From positions 372,001-436,000 of the forward strand of contig NZ_JAPEMT010000004.1 in NCBI RefSeq assembly GCF_026342435.1: a stretch of DNA of 64,000 bases, given 5' to 3'. Both the position numbers and the translations under genes were made by a program. The DNA is from Streptomyces sp. NBC_00237. Its GTDB lineage: Bacteria > Actinomycetota > Actinomycetes > Streptomycetales > Streptomycetaceae. Below, piece after piece: positions 16,084 to 24,119 of the stretch; the first letter of the stretch is position 1; each line of letters opens with the position of its first letter. The notes under the pieces were generated by a model that did no database searches, had not been told where the DNA came from, and worked only from the letters and a program-made list of their open reading frames with translations.

Positions 16084-17223
16084 TCACACCGCCAGGTACC
16101 GCCCGAAGAACGACCGTACGAGATGCCCGACCGCGCGCACCGTCACCCGGGGGTCCGCCGCCCCCACCATGCCCGCCCGCTGGGCCGCCGTCATCAGGCC
16201 CGCCTTCTGGAGCTGCGGGGCGAGGGCCGCGTAGTCGGTGAAAGCCCAGTGCCCGGCGTTCGCGATCTCGCGGCGGGTGACCGGGCCGCCGTGGGCGAGG
16301 AGCGCGGACCAGGAACGGTCGAAGCGGGCGTCGCGGAAGCCGTCGGTGCCCGCGAGGAGCAGGGGGCGGTCCGGGCGTTGCCGGGCCACCGGGAAGAGTT
16401 CGCCGTCGATTCCGTCGAGGTAGCCCTCCAGATTGATGGCCGAGGCGACGCGCCGGTCCTCGTGGAGCGCCTGGGCGACGGCGGTGCCGCCCGCCGAGTG
16501 CCCGTACAGTCCGACCCGCTGCAGACGCAGTGCGTCGAGTACGAAGCGGAGGTCGGCGACCCGGGTCCCGATCATGGTGCGGAAGCGCGCCGCATCCATC
16601 GTGTCCGGGCGCAGCTCGGTCGGCCGCACGGGTTCCGGGCGTCCCGGCGGCCGTACGCCGGGGAACTCGACCTGGCTGGCGTCCCCGGGGTGGTCCACCA
16701 GGACCACGGTCCAGCCGTGCGAGGCGAGGTCGGTCGCCAGGGCGCTGCCCATGGTGCGGGAGTCGCCGCCGCCGGGGCTGTAGAGGAGGGTGGGGCGTCG
16801 TCGCGGCAGGGGCGTGGTCCCGGTGCGGGCGTGGGTGAGGGTGGCTCCCCAGTCGACTCCGGCGGGCGGCAGGTACGGGGCGCGGACCAGATGGGCGAGG
16901 CGGGTGAACCAGGTGGCGGCTTCGGGCGTGAGCTGCGGCAGCCGAGGGTGCCGCCCGCTGGGGAGGGCCGGTCGCAGGACGGTGACCATGAGTTCGCGCA
17001 CGCCGATGGCGGGGTTCCACGGGTCGTTGCGCGACGCGTCGACGAGGTACCGGACGTCACCTCCGACGGGGTACGGGCCGGTGGGCGGGGGCAGTCGGAG
17101 TGTCACGCCGCGCGAACTCCCCTCGGCGCGTGCGGAGTTGGCTTGAGTGCCCCCGAGGGCGAGCGCTGCTGCGGCACCGCCCTTGAGGAAGGTGCGGCGG
17201 CGGGGCGAGGAAGAGATGCTCAT
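16084..17223 (-). CDS. Tat-exported alpha/beta hydrolase (PAF-acetylhydrolase-like)
   Basis: A 379-residue protein with a twin-arginine signal (PRRRTFLKGGAAAALALGG, residues 7-25). The mature part is an alpha/beta hydrolase: an oxyanion segment (LLYSPGGGDSRTMG), a loop with VDHPGDAS typical of the platelet-activating-factor acetylhydrolase/dienelactone group, the nucleophile elbow GLYGHSAGGTAV (about residue 240), and a late His in NAGHWAFTDY. It is likely an extracellular esterase or lipase; the substrate is unknown. The start is fixed by the Tat signal. It is divergent from the ArsR-type regulator at 17306, which may control it. Confidence 0.85.
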   Translation of the reverse strand: MSISSSPRRRTFLKGGAAAALALGGTQANSARAEGSSRGVTLRLPPPTGPYPVGGDVRYLVDASRNDPWNPAIGVRELMVTVLRPALPSGRHPRLPQLTPEAATWFTRLAHLVRAPYLPPAGVDWGATLTHARTGTTPLPRRRPTLLYSPGGGDSRTMGSALATDLASHGWTVVLVDHPGDASQVEFPGVRPPGRPEPVRPTELRPDTMDAARFRTMIGTRVADLRFVLDALRLQRVGLYGHSAGGTAVAQALHEDRRVASAINLEGYLDGIDGELFPVARQRPDRPLLLAGTDGFRDARFDRSWSALLAHGGPVTRREIANAGHWAFTDYAALAPQLQKAGLMTAAQRAGMVGAADPRVTVRAVGHLVRSFFGRYLAV

Positions 17224-17305
17224 GACAGGATCGTGAAGGCGTCCCGGGCCGGGGACGAGGCTTGCGGCCAGGACCGAAAGGCTTGCGTGGGGAAGGGGGT
17301 TGTGC

Positions 17306-18358
17306 ATGATCCGGATCCACTTCACGGCGGAGGACCTCGCCCGCCTGCGCTTCGCCCCGCGTCCGGCCCCCGTGCCGGAGTTGCACGCGGCGCTGATGAC
17401 GCTCGGTTCCCCGCCCAATGAACTGGCCGACGAACCGCCGAACGAACCGCCGAACGAACCGCCCACCGACCCGCCCCAGGACCCGCTGCACGTCCACTGG
17501 CGCACGAAGCTCGTGCGTGCCCTCCCCGCCGCCACCGGCCCCCTCGCCGACCTGGTCCCGGACGGCCGCCCGCCCGCCTTCCTCGACGTCGTCGGCGAAT
17601 CGCTCGACGAGGGCTGCGAGTTGATCCGGTCCGCGCGCCCCGAGGTCGTCAGGGCCGAGATCGAGCGGTCGTACGGCCGCCGCCCCGCCCCGCCCTGGAT
17701 TCGCGCCCTGCACAGCGGTCTCCCCGAAGCCTGGCGGATCTGGGAGCGCGCCCAGCGGGCTGCGTACGAGTCCGTCCTCGCCCCCGTCTGGCCCCTGATC
17801 CAGGACCTCCACCGCGCGGAGTTCACCCGCCACGCGCTCGCCGTCGCCGAGCACGGTCTCGGAGCCGCGCTGACGGCCGTCGCCCCCGGCTCCTGTCTCC
17901 ACGACGGGGTCTGGGAACTGCCGCCCGCCGCACCCCCCTTCGCCCCCACGGACGCCGTGCGCGACGTCCACCTCTCCGGTCGCGGCCTGGTCCTGTTCCC
18001 GACCTTCCACTGGCGGCCCGGGCCCCTCGTCCAGGACCTCCCCGACCAGCCGGGACGCCCGGTCTCCCTCGCGTACCCGGCGGGCCCTGGCATCCCCCAC
18101 CTCACCAGCAGCGCACCGCAGGACGCCGGCACCGCCCCCCTCGCGGGAGTCATCGGCCGTACCCGCCTCGCGCTCCTGCGCGCCCTCGACGAGTCGCCGA
18201 CCACGACGGGCCTGGCCCTGCGCCTCGGCGTCAGCAACGCCACGGCCTCGGCGCACGCCTCCGCACTGCGGGCGGCGGGTCTGCTCACCACCACCCGCAC
18301 GGGCCTCTCGGTCCGCCACACCCGCACCCCGCTCGCGGACCTGCTGGTCGGCGGCTGA
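17306..18358 (+). CDS. ArsR-type winged-helix transcriptional regulator (long form)
   Basis: A 350-residue protein whose last 75 residues form a winged helix (IGRTRLALLRALDESPTTTGLALRLGVSNATASAHASALRAAGLL), typical of ArsR-type regulators of Streptomyces with a long N-terminal effector domain (IRIHFTAEDLARLRFAPRPA opening). Residues about 40-56 are an acidic/proline tandem repeat of NEPP units coded by a 12-base repeat, probably a species-specific expansion. GGAAGGGGG precedes the ATG; a TTG six bases upstream is a less likely start. It is divergent from the exported hydrolase. Confidence 0.82.
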   Translation: MIRIHFTAEDLARLRFAPRPAPVPELHAALMTLGSPPNELADEPPNEPPNEPPTDPPQDPLHVHWRTKLVRALPAATGPLADLVPDGRPPAFLDVVGESLDEGCELIRSARPEVVRAEIERSYGRRPAPPWIRALHSGLPEAWRIWERAQRAAYESVLAPVWPLIQDLHRAEFTRHALAVAEHGLGAALTAVAPGSCLHDGVWELPPAAPPFAPTDAVRDVHLSGRGLVLFPTFHWRPGPLVQDLPDQPGRPVSLAYPAGPGIPHLTSSAPQDAGTAPLAGVIGRTRLALLRALDESPTTTGLALRLGVSNATASAHASALRAAGLLTTTRTGLSVRHTRTPLADLLVGG

Positions 18359-18372
18359 CCGTACGACATCAC

Positions 18373-18930
18373 TCACGTCAGTACGAGCACCGTGGCGAGG
18401 GCCGGTCCGAGTGCCCCGCCGAGCTGGTAGCAGAGCACGAACAGGCTGATGGCGGACGGCCGTTGGGCCTCCGACGCGTGCTGGGCCGTGCGCACGGACA
18501 GCACCGCGTTGCTGCCGGTCGCGACGAACACGGCCGCCGCCGCCGCGAGGAGCAGCGCCACTCCCCAGGGGGCGAAGGCGGCGGTGAGCGGCGCGGCGGC
18601 ACCGAGGCCGACGAGGACGGTGAGCACCTTGCGGTGGCCGATCCTGGGCGCGGCGGCGGCGAGCAGCCAGGAGAGCACGGAGCCGGTGAGGAGCGCGACG
18701 AGCTGGCCGGTGCCGATGGCCGCCGCGCTCCAGTCCGTACGCCGCCGGACGAGCTCCGGGAGGGCGAAGAGCAGGATGAAGTACGAGGTCGAGAAGACGA
18801 AGGCGGGCAGGGCCGAGCCGATGAACGCGCGGGAGCGCAGCACGGCGGCGGGCGCGAAGCCGTCCGGGCGGCGACGGACGTGCAGGACGAGCGGGACGGT
18901 CACGACGGCGGCGGCCAGGACGCCGGGGCC
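18373..18930 (-). pseudogene. C-terminal half of an MFS transporter, N-terminus deleted
   Basis: The minus strand encodes about 185 residues of an MFS transporter from mid-protein (TVPLVLHVRRRPDGFAPA) through six helices to a normal stop. The N-terminal half with motif A is absent. At about 18,915-18,940 the sequence switches to a regulator gene coded on the other strand. A deletion has removed the 5' parts of both divergent genes and their promoter. Confidence 0.8.
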
Positions 18931-19209
18931 TTCCGCAAGGCGGCCATGGTCACCTCCGGCGCGATCACCAACCGCATCGACAGGCTGGAGGCAAAGGGCC
19001 TGGTCGAACGGGTCCGGGACACCGGGGACCGCCGCTCGGTGAAGATCCGCCTCACCGAGAAGGGCCACGAGGTCACCCGCGACTACATGACCGGCCACCT
19101 CGCCAACGAGGCCCGTCTGCTCGCCCCGTTCGACCGGGAGGAGTGCGAGGCCCTGGCCCAGCAGCTGCGCCGGCTGCTGATCTCGCTCGGCGACACCACC
19201 ATCACGTAA
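18928..19209 (+). pseudogene. C-terminal half of a MarR regulator, N-terminus deleted
   Basis: The plus strand encodes the second half of a MarR domain (MVTSGAITNRIDRLEAKGLV, then ERVRDTGDRRSVKIRLTEKG) and the C-terminal dimerisation helix to a TAA stop. The residues before the recognition helix are missing because the gene is fused back-to-back with the MFS remnant. An ATG at 18946 could start a peptide with only part of the DNA-binding domain. Confidence 0.85.
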
Positions 19210-19233
19210 CCCCTGCCCGTGCCCTCCTGCGCC

Positions 19234-19440
19234 TCAGGCGGTGAATCCCACTTTCGTGACGTACTCGTCGAGCAGGGTCATCGCATCGGGGATCGCCCGC
19301 TTGAGCAGACTTGAGCAGAGCGGCCGTCGCCTCGTCCACGCCGCCACCGTGCCCGGCGAGGGCGTCCCGGCCGGGGCGGGCAGCGGCACCTGGGGAGCCA
19401 CGCCGGAGAGCAGTGAACCGATGGCGCCGACGTCACTCAC
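19234..19440 (-). CDS. Small protein translationally coupled to an HTH gene, unknown function
   Basis: A 68-residue reading frame whose GTG start overlaps the stop of the HTH gene by four bases, which argues for coupled translation. The C-terminus (RAIPDAMTLLDEYVTKVGFTA) looks like a real amphipathic helix; the middle is Pro/Gly-rich. A perfect 10-bp tandem duplication (CTTGAGCAGA at 19300-19309 and 19310-19319) lies inside it and may have shifted the frame, so the present product may be altered. I do not recognise the family. Such HTH-plus-small-protein pairs occur widely in Streptomyces. Confidence 0.5.
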   Translation of the reverse strand: MSDVGAIGSLLSGVAPQVPLPAPAGTPSPGTVAAWTRRRPLCSSLLKRAIPDAMTLLDEYVTKVGFTA

Positions 19441-19754
19441 CGAGTCGACCCCTTCGCCCGGTGGGCGGTGCGTGCGGTGGTGGTGCGTGAGGTGCTGGTG
19501 GTACGTCGATGGGCGGCGGGCAGCGCTTCACACGCCCGCGCGGGGCCGTCGAGCAGGTCGAGCGGGCGCATGCCGTAGTGGGCGGCGAGGGCGTCGATGT
19601 CGTCCAGCTGCCAGGCGGCGGCCCCGGACTGACGGCGCGAGACCTGCGTCTGCGTCAGCCCGAGTACGTCCGCGACGGTGCGCTGCGAGTGTCCGGTCGC
19701 CTGCATGAGCGCGGCGACGGTCACCCGCAACAACTCCTGCAAGCTCAGTCCCAT
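19437..19754 (-). CDS. XRE-type helix-turn-helix regulator
   Basis: A 105-residue protein with a Cro/C1-type HTH (TGHSQRTVADVLGLTQTQVS, then RRQSG, residues about 17-42), a short helix (DDIDALAAHYGMRPLDLLDG) typical of the XRE fold, and a basic Ser/Thr tail. The start at 19754 is preferred to 19763 because GGTGAGGG precedes it. Overlapping dyads around the start codon suggest autorepression. The coupled 68-residue protein downstream is the likely partner. Confidence 0.8.
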   Translation of the reverse strand: MGLSLQELLRVTVAALMQATGHSQRTVADVLGLTQTQVSRRQSGAAAWQLDDIDALAAHYGMRPLDLLDGPARACEALPAAHRRTTSTSRTTTARTAHRAKGSTR

Positions 19755-19794
19755 GACCCTCACCCTACCAATGGGTCATGCGACTTCCGCATGA
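19752..19794 (-). promoter_or_regulatory. Overlapping dyads at the XRE gene start
   Basis: CATGACCC (19752-19759) pairs with GGGTCATG (19773-19780) across 13 bp, and TCATGCG (19776-19782) pairs with CGCATGA (19788-19794) across 5 bp. Both are perfect and they share bases. They cover the start codon and 5' leader of the XRE gene, a natural place for an autoregulatory operator. Confidence 0.6.
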
Positions 19795-19801
19795 GGTGAG
19801 A

Positions 19802-19839
19802 GTGGGGGCGGAGCCGGGCCGACCCGGATCCACCCCCAC
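19802..19839 (-). terminator. Nested hairpin at the 3' end of the GNAT gene
   Basis: GTGGGGG (19802-19808) and CCCCCAC (19833-19839) enclose a second stem of CCGGG/CCCGG. The structure lies just beyond the 3' end of the acetyltransferase gene and upstream of the XRE gene. Confidence 0.6.
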
Positions 19840-19844
19840 CCGGC

Positions 19845-20663
19845 TCACGGTGCGGGGTGCTCGCTGTTTTCGAGTGCCATGTACAGGCGGGTGCCGTGCG
19901 GCCGGAAGCCGACGCGTTCGTAGATGCGGCGGGCGTCCTCGCCCTCGTACTCCAGCCAGACGGAACCCGCTCCCCGGGCGAACAGGGTCTCGCTCAGGGA
20001 CGCGGTGACCGCGGCGGCGATCCCGCGCCCTCGGTACGCGGGCCGGGTGCCCACGCCCGCCAGTTCCGCGGTGCCCGCGGCGGGTGCGGAGCAGGTCGCG
20101 GCACCGGCGCAGCTGCCGTCGGGGGCGCGGACGAACCGGACCGCCCCGCCGCCCGCCTCGATGCGGCGCAGCCTCGCCGCACCCGCGTTGGTCGCGGACG
20201 CGTTGGTCACGGACGCGGGCGGGATCTCGGCTCCGTACGCCTCGGACAGCGCGGCGTCGATCGCCGCGAAGTCGTCGTCCGTGCGCGGGACCGCCACGTG
20301 CACGGGCGGGTGGTCGGCGGACGGCACGCGGAACCCGGCCGGGGTGACGAGCGTGGCCGGGGTGCACACCATGTACGGATGCACCGCCTCCGTGGTGAAA
20401 CCCGCACGCCGGAGCGCCGGTTCGACGGCGGGAGCACCGTCCGGGGCGAACTCCAGACGCGGTACGAGGCCCCGCGCGCGGAACGCCTCCACGAGGTCCG
20501 CGACGTCCCGGTCGGTCGGACGGGCGCCGGGGAGCGGGGTGGCGTAGTTGAGGTTGCGGTCGGTGGTGGAAGGGTCGAAGCCCGCGACGAATCCACCGAC
20601 TTCGACCGGTTCGGGTCGGCGGCGGAGGTTGTGCGCGGCAAAGCTCTGGACGTTGATGTCCAT
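19845..20663 (-). CDS. GNAT-family N-acetyltransferase
   Basis: A 272-residue protein with a C-terminal GNAT fold. The acetyl-CoA pyrophosphate loop is in VGTRPAYRGRGIAAAVTASL (Q/RxxGxG/A type, about residue 210), followed by the fourth-motif segment ARRIYERVGFRPHGTRLYM. The N-terminal 130 residues form a second, degenerate GNAT-like half, as in the larger actinobacterial GNATs. It transfers an acetyl group to an unknown amine. The start at 20663 is chosen over 20738 because the downstream residues fit the fold and the upstream ones are Arg-rich non-coding in character. Confidence 0.82.
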   Translation of the reverse strand: MDINVQSFAAHNLRRRPEPVEVGGFVAGFDPSTTDRNLNYATPLPGARPTDRDVADLVEAFRARGLVPRLEFAPDGAPAVEPALRRAGFTTEAVHPYMVCTPATLVTPAGFRVPSADHPPVHVAVPRTDDDFAAIDAALSEAYGAEIPPASVTNASATNAGAARLRRIEAGGGAVRFVRAPDGSCAGAATCSAPAAGTAELAGVGTRPAYRGRGIAAAVTASLSETLFARGAGSVWLEYEGEDARRIYERVGFRPHGTRLYMALENSEHPAP

Positions 20664-20900
20664 GGTGTGGATGACCTCACGAAGAAGAACTGCGGGTGTA
20701 CGGGACGGGTGGAGCGTCCGCCGTACGCCGGTGCGCACCGTGCCGGAAGCGGCAGGGTGTCAGGGCCGACGGCGGCCGCGCAGGGGCGCCGCAATCATTG
20801 GCTTCAGTCCTTCGGGGTGAGTGCTTGTGTGCGGGGGCCTGGTGCAGGCCGGAGAAACATTCCCACACGGGACCGAGGAGGGGCAATGCCTTTTCGGGGG

Positions 20901-20972
20901 CGGCTCACGACGGCCGGGGGCTGCTCACGAGGGGGCGGGGGCTGCTCACGGGGGGCCAGGCACTGCTCACGA
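20901..20972. repeat. Four imperfect 21-bp tandem units
   Basis: The core CTGCTCACGA (or close variants) recurs at 20901, 20921, 20942 and 20963, giving a period of 20-21 bp with G-rich filler. The last unit contains the stop codon of the TetR gene. Two helical turns per unit would place the copies on one face of the DNA. Confidence 0.75.
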
Positions 20973-21653
20973 GGAGCCGGGCGCGACGAGGCCCGTGAGC
21001 ATGCGGCGGACCGTCCGGTCGAACAGGGCCTCCGGGTCGGGCTCCGGGGACGCGGCGAGTGCGGCGCGGAGCCGGGGGCGGTCCCCCTGCTCGGCGGCCC
21101 TGGTCAGGTAGGCGGCCTGGGCGACCGCGCGGCCGCCGGGAGCCCTCGCGGACTGGAGTTCCGCGCGGGCGAACTGGGCGATCAGCGCGTTCAGAAGCGC
21201 GACGACCTGGAGCTTGGCCGGGCCGGAGAGAGGGACCGGAGCCAGCGCGGCGAGCGAGTGCTCCAGGTGGTCGAGCCCGTTCGGCCCCAGGCGCAGGGGC
21301 TCCGGGGGGAGGTCGGCGAGCCAGGGGTGCCGGAGGTGGAGGGCCTTGGTGCGGACGGCCAGGGCGGTCAGGTCCGCCACCGGGTCGCCCTGGAGCGGGT
21401 CCCGCTCCAGCTCTGCCACGACCGCGTCGGCCATGAGGTCGAGCAGGTCGTCGCGCCCGGCGACGTACCGGTAGAGGGAAGCCTGCCCGGTGCCAAGCGC
21501 CTGGGCGACCTGCCGCATCGAGACCGCCGCCAGTCCCTCGCGGTCCGCCAATTCCACTGCGGTGGCGGCCAGTTGGTGGCGGCTGTGTGCGGCAGCGGGG
21601 CCTCGGGCGCCTCGTTCGGGGCGGTCCCAGACGGTCATGGGCTCCTGCGGCAC
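20967..21653 (-). CDS. TetR-family regulator
   Basis: A 228-residue regulator. The N-terminal HTH (LADREGLAAVSMRQVAQALG, then TGQASLYRYVAGRDDLLDLM) is typical TetR, followed by a ligand domain of the C-terminal TetR_C-like type. A GTG start at 21653 is chosen because AGGAGG lies seven bases upstream; the internal ATG at 21638 is also possible. It is divergent from the alpha/beta hydrolase and a 23-bp palindrome lies between them, so it probably represses both genes. Confidence 0.88.
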   Translation of the reverse strand: MPQEPMTVWDRPERGARGPAAAHSRHQLAATAVELADREGLAAVSMRQVAQALGTGQASLYRYVAGRDDLLDLMADAVVAELERDPLQGDPVADLTALAVRTKALHLRHPWLADLPPEPLRLGPNGLDHLEHSLAALAPVPLSGPAKLQVVALLNALIAQFARAELQSARAPGGRAVAQAAYLTRAAEQGDRPRLRAALAASPEPDPEALFDRTVRRMLTGLVAPGSS

Positions 21654-21713
21654 GGGGGTTCCTCCTGGCGGATCGCGGCCCTTTCCGAAGCGGGGCCGGA
21701 TGCCCTAGTGTAG

Positions 21714-21736
21714 AACTGCGAACGACGGTCGCAGTT
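21714..21736. promoter_or_regulatory. TetR operator between regulator and hydrolase
   Basis: AACTGCGA (21714-21721) and TCGCAGTT (21729-21736) are perfect 8-bp arms with a 7-bp spacer. The site lies 60 bp upstream of both divergent starts. Confidence 0.8.
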
Positions 21737-21796
21737 TATGGCCCGCACCGATTCCCGCACGCTTTTCCCCGCACGCCCTCTCGGGAGGCACTTTCC

Positions 21797-22744
21797 ATGA
21801 CGACCACGCCCGCAGCCCCCGCCGCATCCCCCTGGGGCCCCCTCCGCTTCGCCGAGAACGGGCCCGTACGACTCGCCTTCGACGAGTGGACCGAGCAGAC
21901 CGGGCCCAGCGCGCGAACCGGGCCCACCGGTGGTGAGCCGCTCCTGCTCGCCACCGGTCTGGGTGCGAACCGGCTCTGGGTGCCGGACGGCCTGTGCCGG
22001 ATGCTCGCCGAGCACGGCTTCACGGTCGTCCGGTACGACCAGCGGGACGGCGGCCAGTCCACCCACCTCCCGGCCACGGCCGCCCGCAACCCCATCGCCG
22101 CCCTGTTCGCCAAGCGTCAGAGCGCCTACACCGCCGAGGACATGACGGAGGACGCCATCGCCGTACTGGACGAACTGGGCTGGGATTCGGCGCATCTGGT
22201 CGGCGTCTCGCTCGGCGGCGCCGTCGTGCAGCGCGTGGCTCTGCGGCACCCGGAACGGGTGCGGACGCTGACCACGATGGCCTCCGTCCCGGGAGACGTC
22301 GCCGGGCTGCGGGCCCTGCCGTACATCCGGCTGAGCACCCTCGCGAAGTTCGCCCGCCTGAAGTTTCCCGACACTCGGGAGGGGGCGGTCGCGGCGGGCA
22401 TCGAGGTGACCCGGCTGCTCGCCTCGCCGCGCCGGACGTTCGACGAGGCGGCCGCGCGCGCCGCCGTGGAGGCCAATCCGGACGGCGGGGTGTACGACCA
22501 GGAGGCGCAGAGCCGCCAGATCGGGGCGCAGTGGCACGGGCCGTCGATCGACGGGATCGACCGGCCCCTGCTCGTCCTGCACGGCGAGGACGATCCCCTG
22601 ATCAAGCCCCGCGCGGCCAAGGCCATCGCGTCCCGGGTGCCGGGGGCTCGACTGGTGCCGCTGCCCCGGGTCGGGCACGAGGTTCCGGAGCCGTCGTGGG
22701 AACGCATCGTCACGGAAATCCGGCAGTTGGCACAGTCCTCCTGA
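21797..22744 (+). CDS. Alpha/beta hydrolase
   Basis: A 315-residue soluble hydrolase. It has the oxyanion region LLLATGLGANRLWVP, the acid-turn-like RYDQRDGGQS, the nucleophile elbow GVSLGG (about residue 140), a late Asp in LVLHGEDDPLIKP, and a C-terminal His in RVGHEVPEPSW. The pattern is that of the aclacinomycin methylesterase (RdmC)/haloperoxidase-like group. GGAGG precedes the ATG. The divergent TetR gene and palindrome suggest substrate-induced expression. The 3' ends of this gene and the MFS gene are 13 bp apart. Confidence 0.87.
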   Translation: MTTTPAAPAASPWGPLRFAENGPVRLAFDEWTEQTGPSARTGPTGGEPLLLATGLGANRLWVPDGLCRMLAEHGFTVVRYDQRDGGQSTHLPATAARNPIAALFAKRQSAYTAEDMTEDAIAVLDELGWDSAHLVGVSLGGAVVQRVALRHPERVRTLTTMASVPGDVAGLRALPYIRLSTLAKFARLKFPDTREGAVAAGIEVTRLLASPRRTFDEAAARAAVEANPDGGVYDQEAQSRQIGAQWHGPSIDGIDRPLLVLHGEDDPLIKPRAAKAIASRVPGARLVPLPRVGHEVPEPSWERIVTEIRQLAQSS

Positions 22745-22757
22745 ACCGCACCACCTG

Positions 22758-24011
22758 CTACGCCTTCGCGGAATTGTCTTCCAGTCGCCGCACCGAGACG
22801 AACAGAAGCGGCAGCAGCGTCACCACGAAGAAGAGAATTCCACCGGCCACCGCGACATGCCCCGCACCGAATGCGGCGGCGATCGGCATGACGGAGAGCT
22901 GCCCCACGGGAATCGCCACGTACGAGCCGAATTCGTCGTACGAACTCACCCGCGAAATCATGTCGTTCGGCACGTTCGACTGGAGTGCGGTCTCCCAGGC
23001 GATGTTGAAGGTCCCTGATCCGATTCCGGCGATGAAGGTGGCCAGTACCAGCCAGTGGACCTCCGAATCCATCCCGAGCAGCACGAAGGGAATGGCGTTC
23101 AACGCCATTCCGCACAAGCCCGTCGCCAGGGGCCTGCGCAGGACGAATTTCAGGGCGAGGAATCCCGCGACGAGCAGTCCGACGGCTTTGGCACCGGACA
23201 CGACTCCCCAGCCCGCCGCCCCGATGCCCTGGTTCGCGATGACCGGGCCGAGCACCTGCCACACGCCCATCTGGACGGCGTTCAGCACGGCGAAGGCAAG
23301 GGTGACGGACCAGATCCAGGAGTGCGTACGGAAGTAGCCCCAGCCCTCCTTGAGCTCGCGCAGCAGGTTCCGGGAGGCTGACTTCGGGGTGCCCGGCAGC
23401 GAGATCCTGGTCATGCAGAAGGCGGCGACGAGGTACGAGAACGCGTCGAGCGCGAGGGCCGGGCCGCCACCGGTCAGCGCGACCAGGAGGCCCGCCACGG
23501 GCGGCCCCATGATGCGGGTGGCGCTCCGGGAAATGCTCAGCAGGGAATTCGCCCTGCGCAGGTCCGCGGTCGCCACCAATTGCGGGACGATTCCGCGCAG
23601 GGCGGGGCTGGTGAAAGCCTGGAAGGCGCCGTTCAACGCGACCAGGGGAATGAGCACCAGCGGATTCTGCTGGGTGATCACACAGAACGCGACGGCGGCC
23701 TGGCTGATTCCGGCCCCGGTATGGGTGACCCGCAGGAGAACGTCACGGCTGAACCGGTCGGCCAGCCCGCCGCCTATCAGGGTGAAACAGATGAGCGGTA
23801 TGATCCCGGCGGCAAGGATGAATCCGAGGTGTTTCGGGTCGTTCGTGACCTGAAGGACTCCGAAGGTCAGTGCGACCGGCGTCATCGAACCGCCGAGATA
23901 TGAGACGAGTCTGCCCGCGAAGAACCAGCGGAACCGTGGCGAGGAAAGCGGACCCGGCGTCTGCGGGGCTTCCGACGGGACTGGTGCGGCACGCTTCCCC
24001 GGTGTGATCAT
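22758..24011 (-). CDS. MFS exporter (MFS_3/EntS-like, 12 TM)
   Basis: A 417-residue transporter with 12 hydrophobic helices. Motif A is GGGLADRFSRDVLL and the opening RFRWFFAGRLVSYLGGSM is characteristic of the DHA3/EntS-like group, which exports siderophores, macrolides or peptides. The sequence SRVSSYDEFGSYVAIPVGQL in helix 10 is also typical of that group. It is divergent from the amidinotransferase gene with 108 bp between the starts. That suggests a transporter for the guanidino product or a derivative, which is inference from position only. Confidence 0.88.
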   Translation of the reverse strand: MITPGKRAAPVPSEAPQTPGPLSSPRFRWFFAGRLVSYLGGSMTPVALTFGVLQVTNDPKHLGFILAAGIIPLICFTLIGGGLADRFSRDVLLRVTHTGAGISQAAVAFCVITQQNPLVLIPLVALNGAFQAFTSPALRGIVPQLVATADLRRANSLLSISRSATRIMGPPVAGLLVALTGGGPALALDAFSYLVAAFCMTRISLPGTPKSASRNLLRELKEGWGYFRTHSWIWSVTLAFAVLNAVQMGVWQVLGPVIANQGIGAAGWGVVSGAKAVGLLVAGFLALKFVLRRPLATGLCGMALNAIPFVLLGMDSEVHWLVLATFIAGIGSGTFNIAWETALQSNVPNDMISRVSSYDEFGSYVAIPVGQLSVMPIAAAFGAGHVAVAGGILFFVVTLLPLLFVSVRRLEDNSAKA

Positions 24012-24062
24012 GACGGGTCAGTATGCCAGGACGAGGACGCTTCAATTCCTCCGGATATACCC

Positions 24063-24077
24063 CTTAGATTCCCTAAG
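24063..24077. promoter_or_regulatory. Small dyad between MFS and amidinotransferase genes
   Basis: CTTAG and CTAAG are perfect arms around ATTCC in the AT-richer centre of the intergenic region. It is a candidate operator or a promoter element shared by the divergent genes. Confidence 0.4.
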
Positions 24078-24119
24078 TCCGGCCACTATTGCACGTTTTG
24101 ACGGCCGCCAGCGGTGAAC

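Noticed and set aside
20901..20972. A CRISPR array
   Set aside because: The units are 21 bp with no unique spacers and there are no cas genes.
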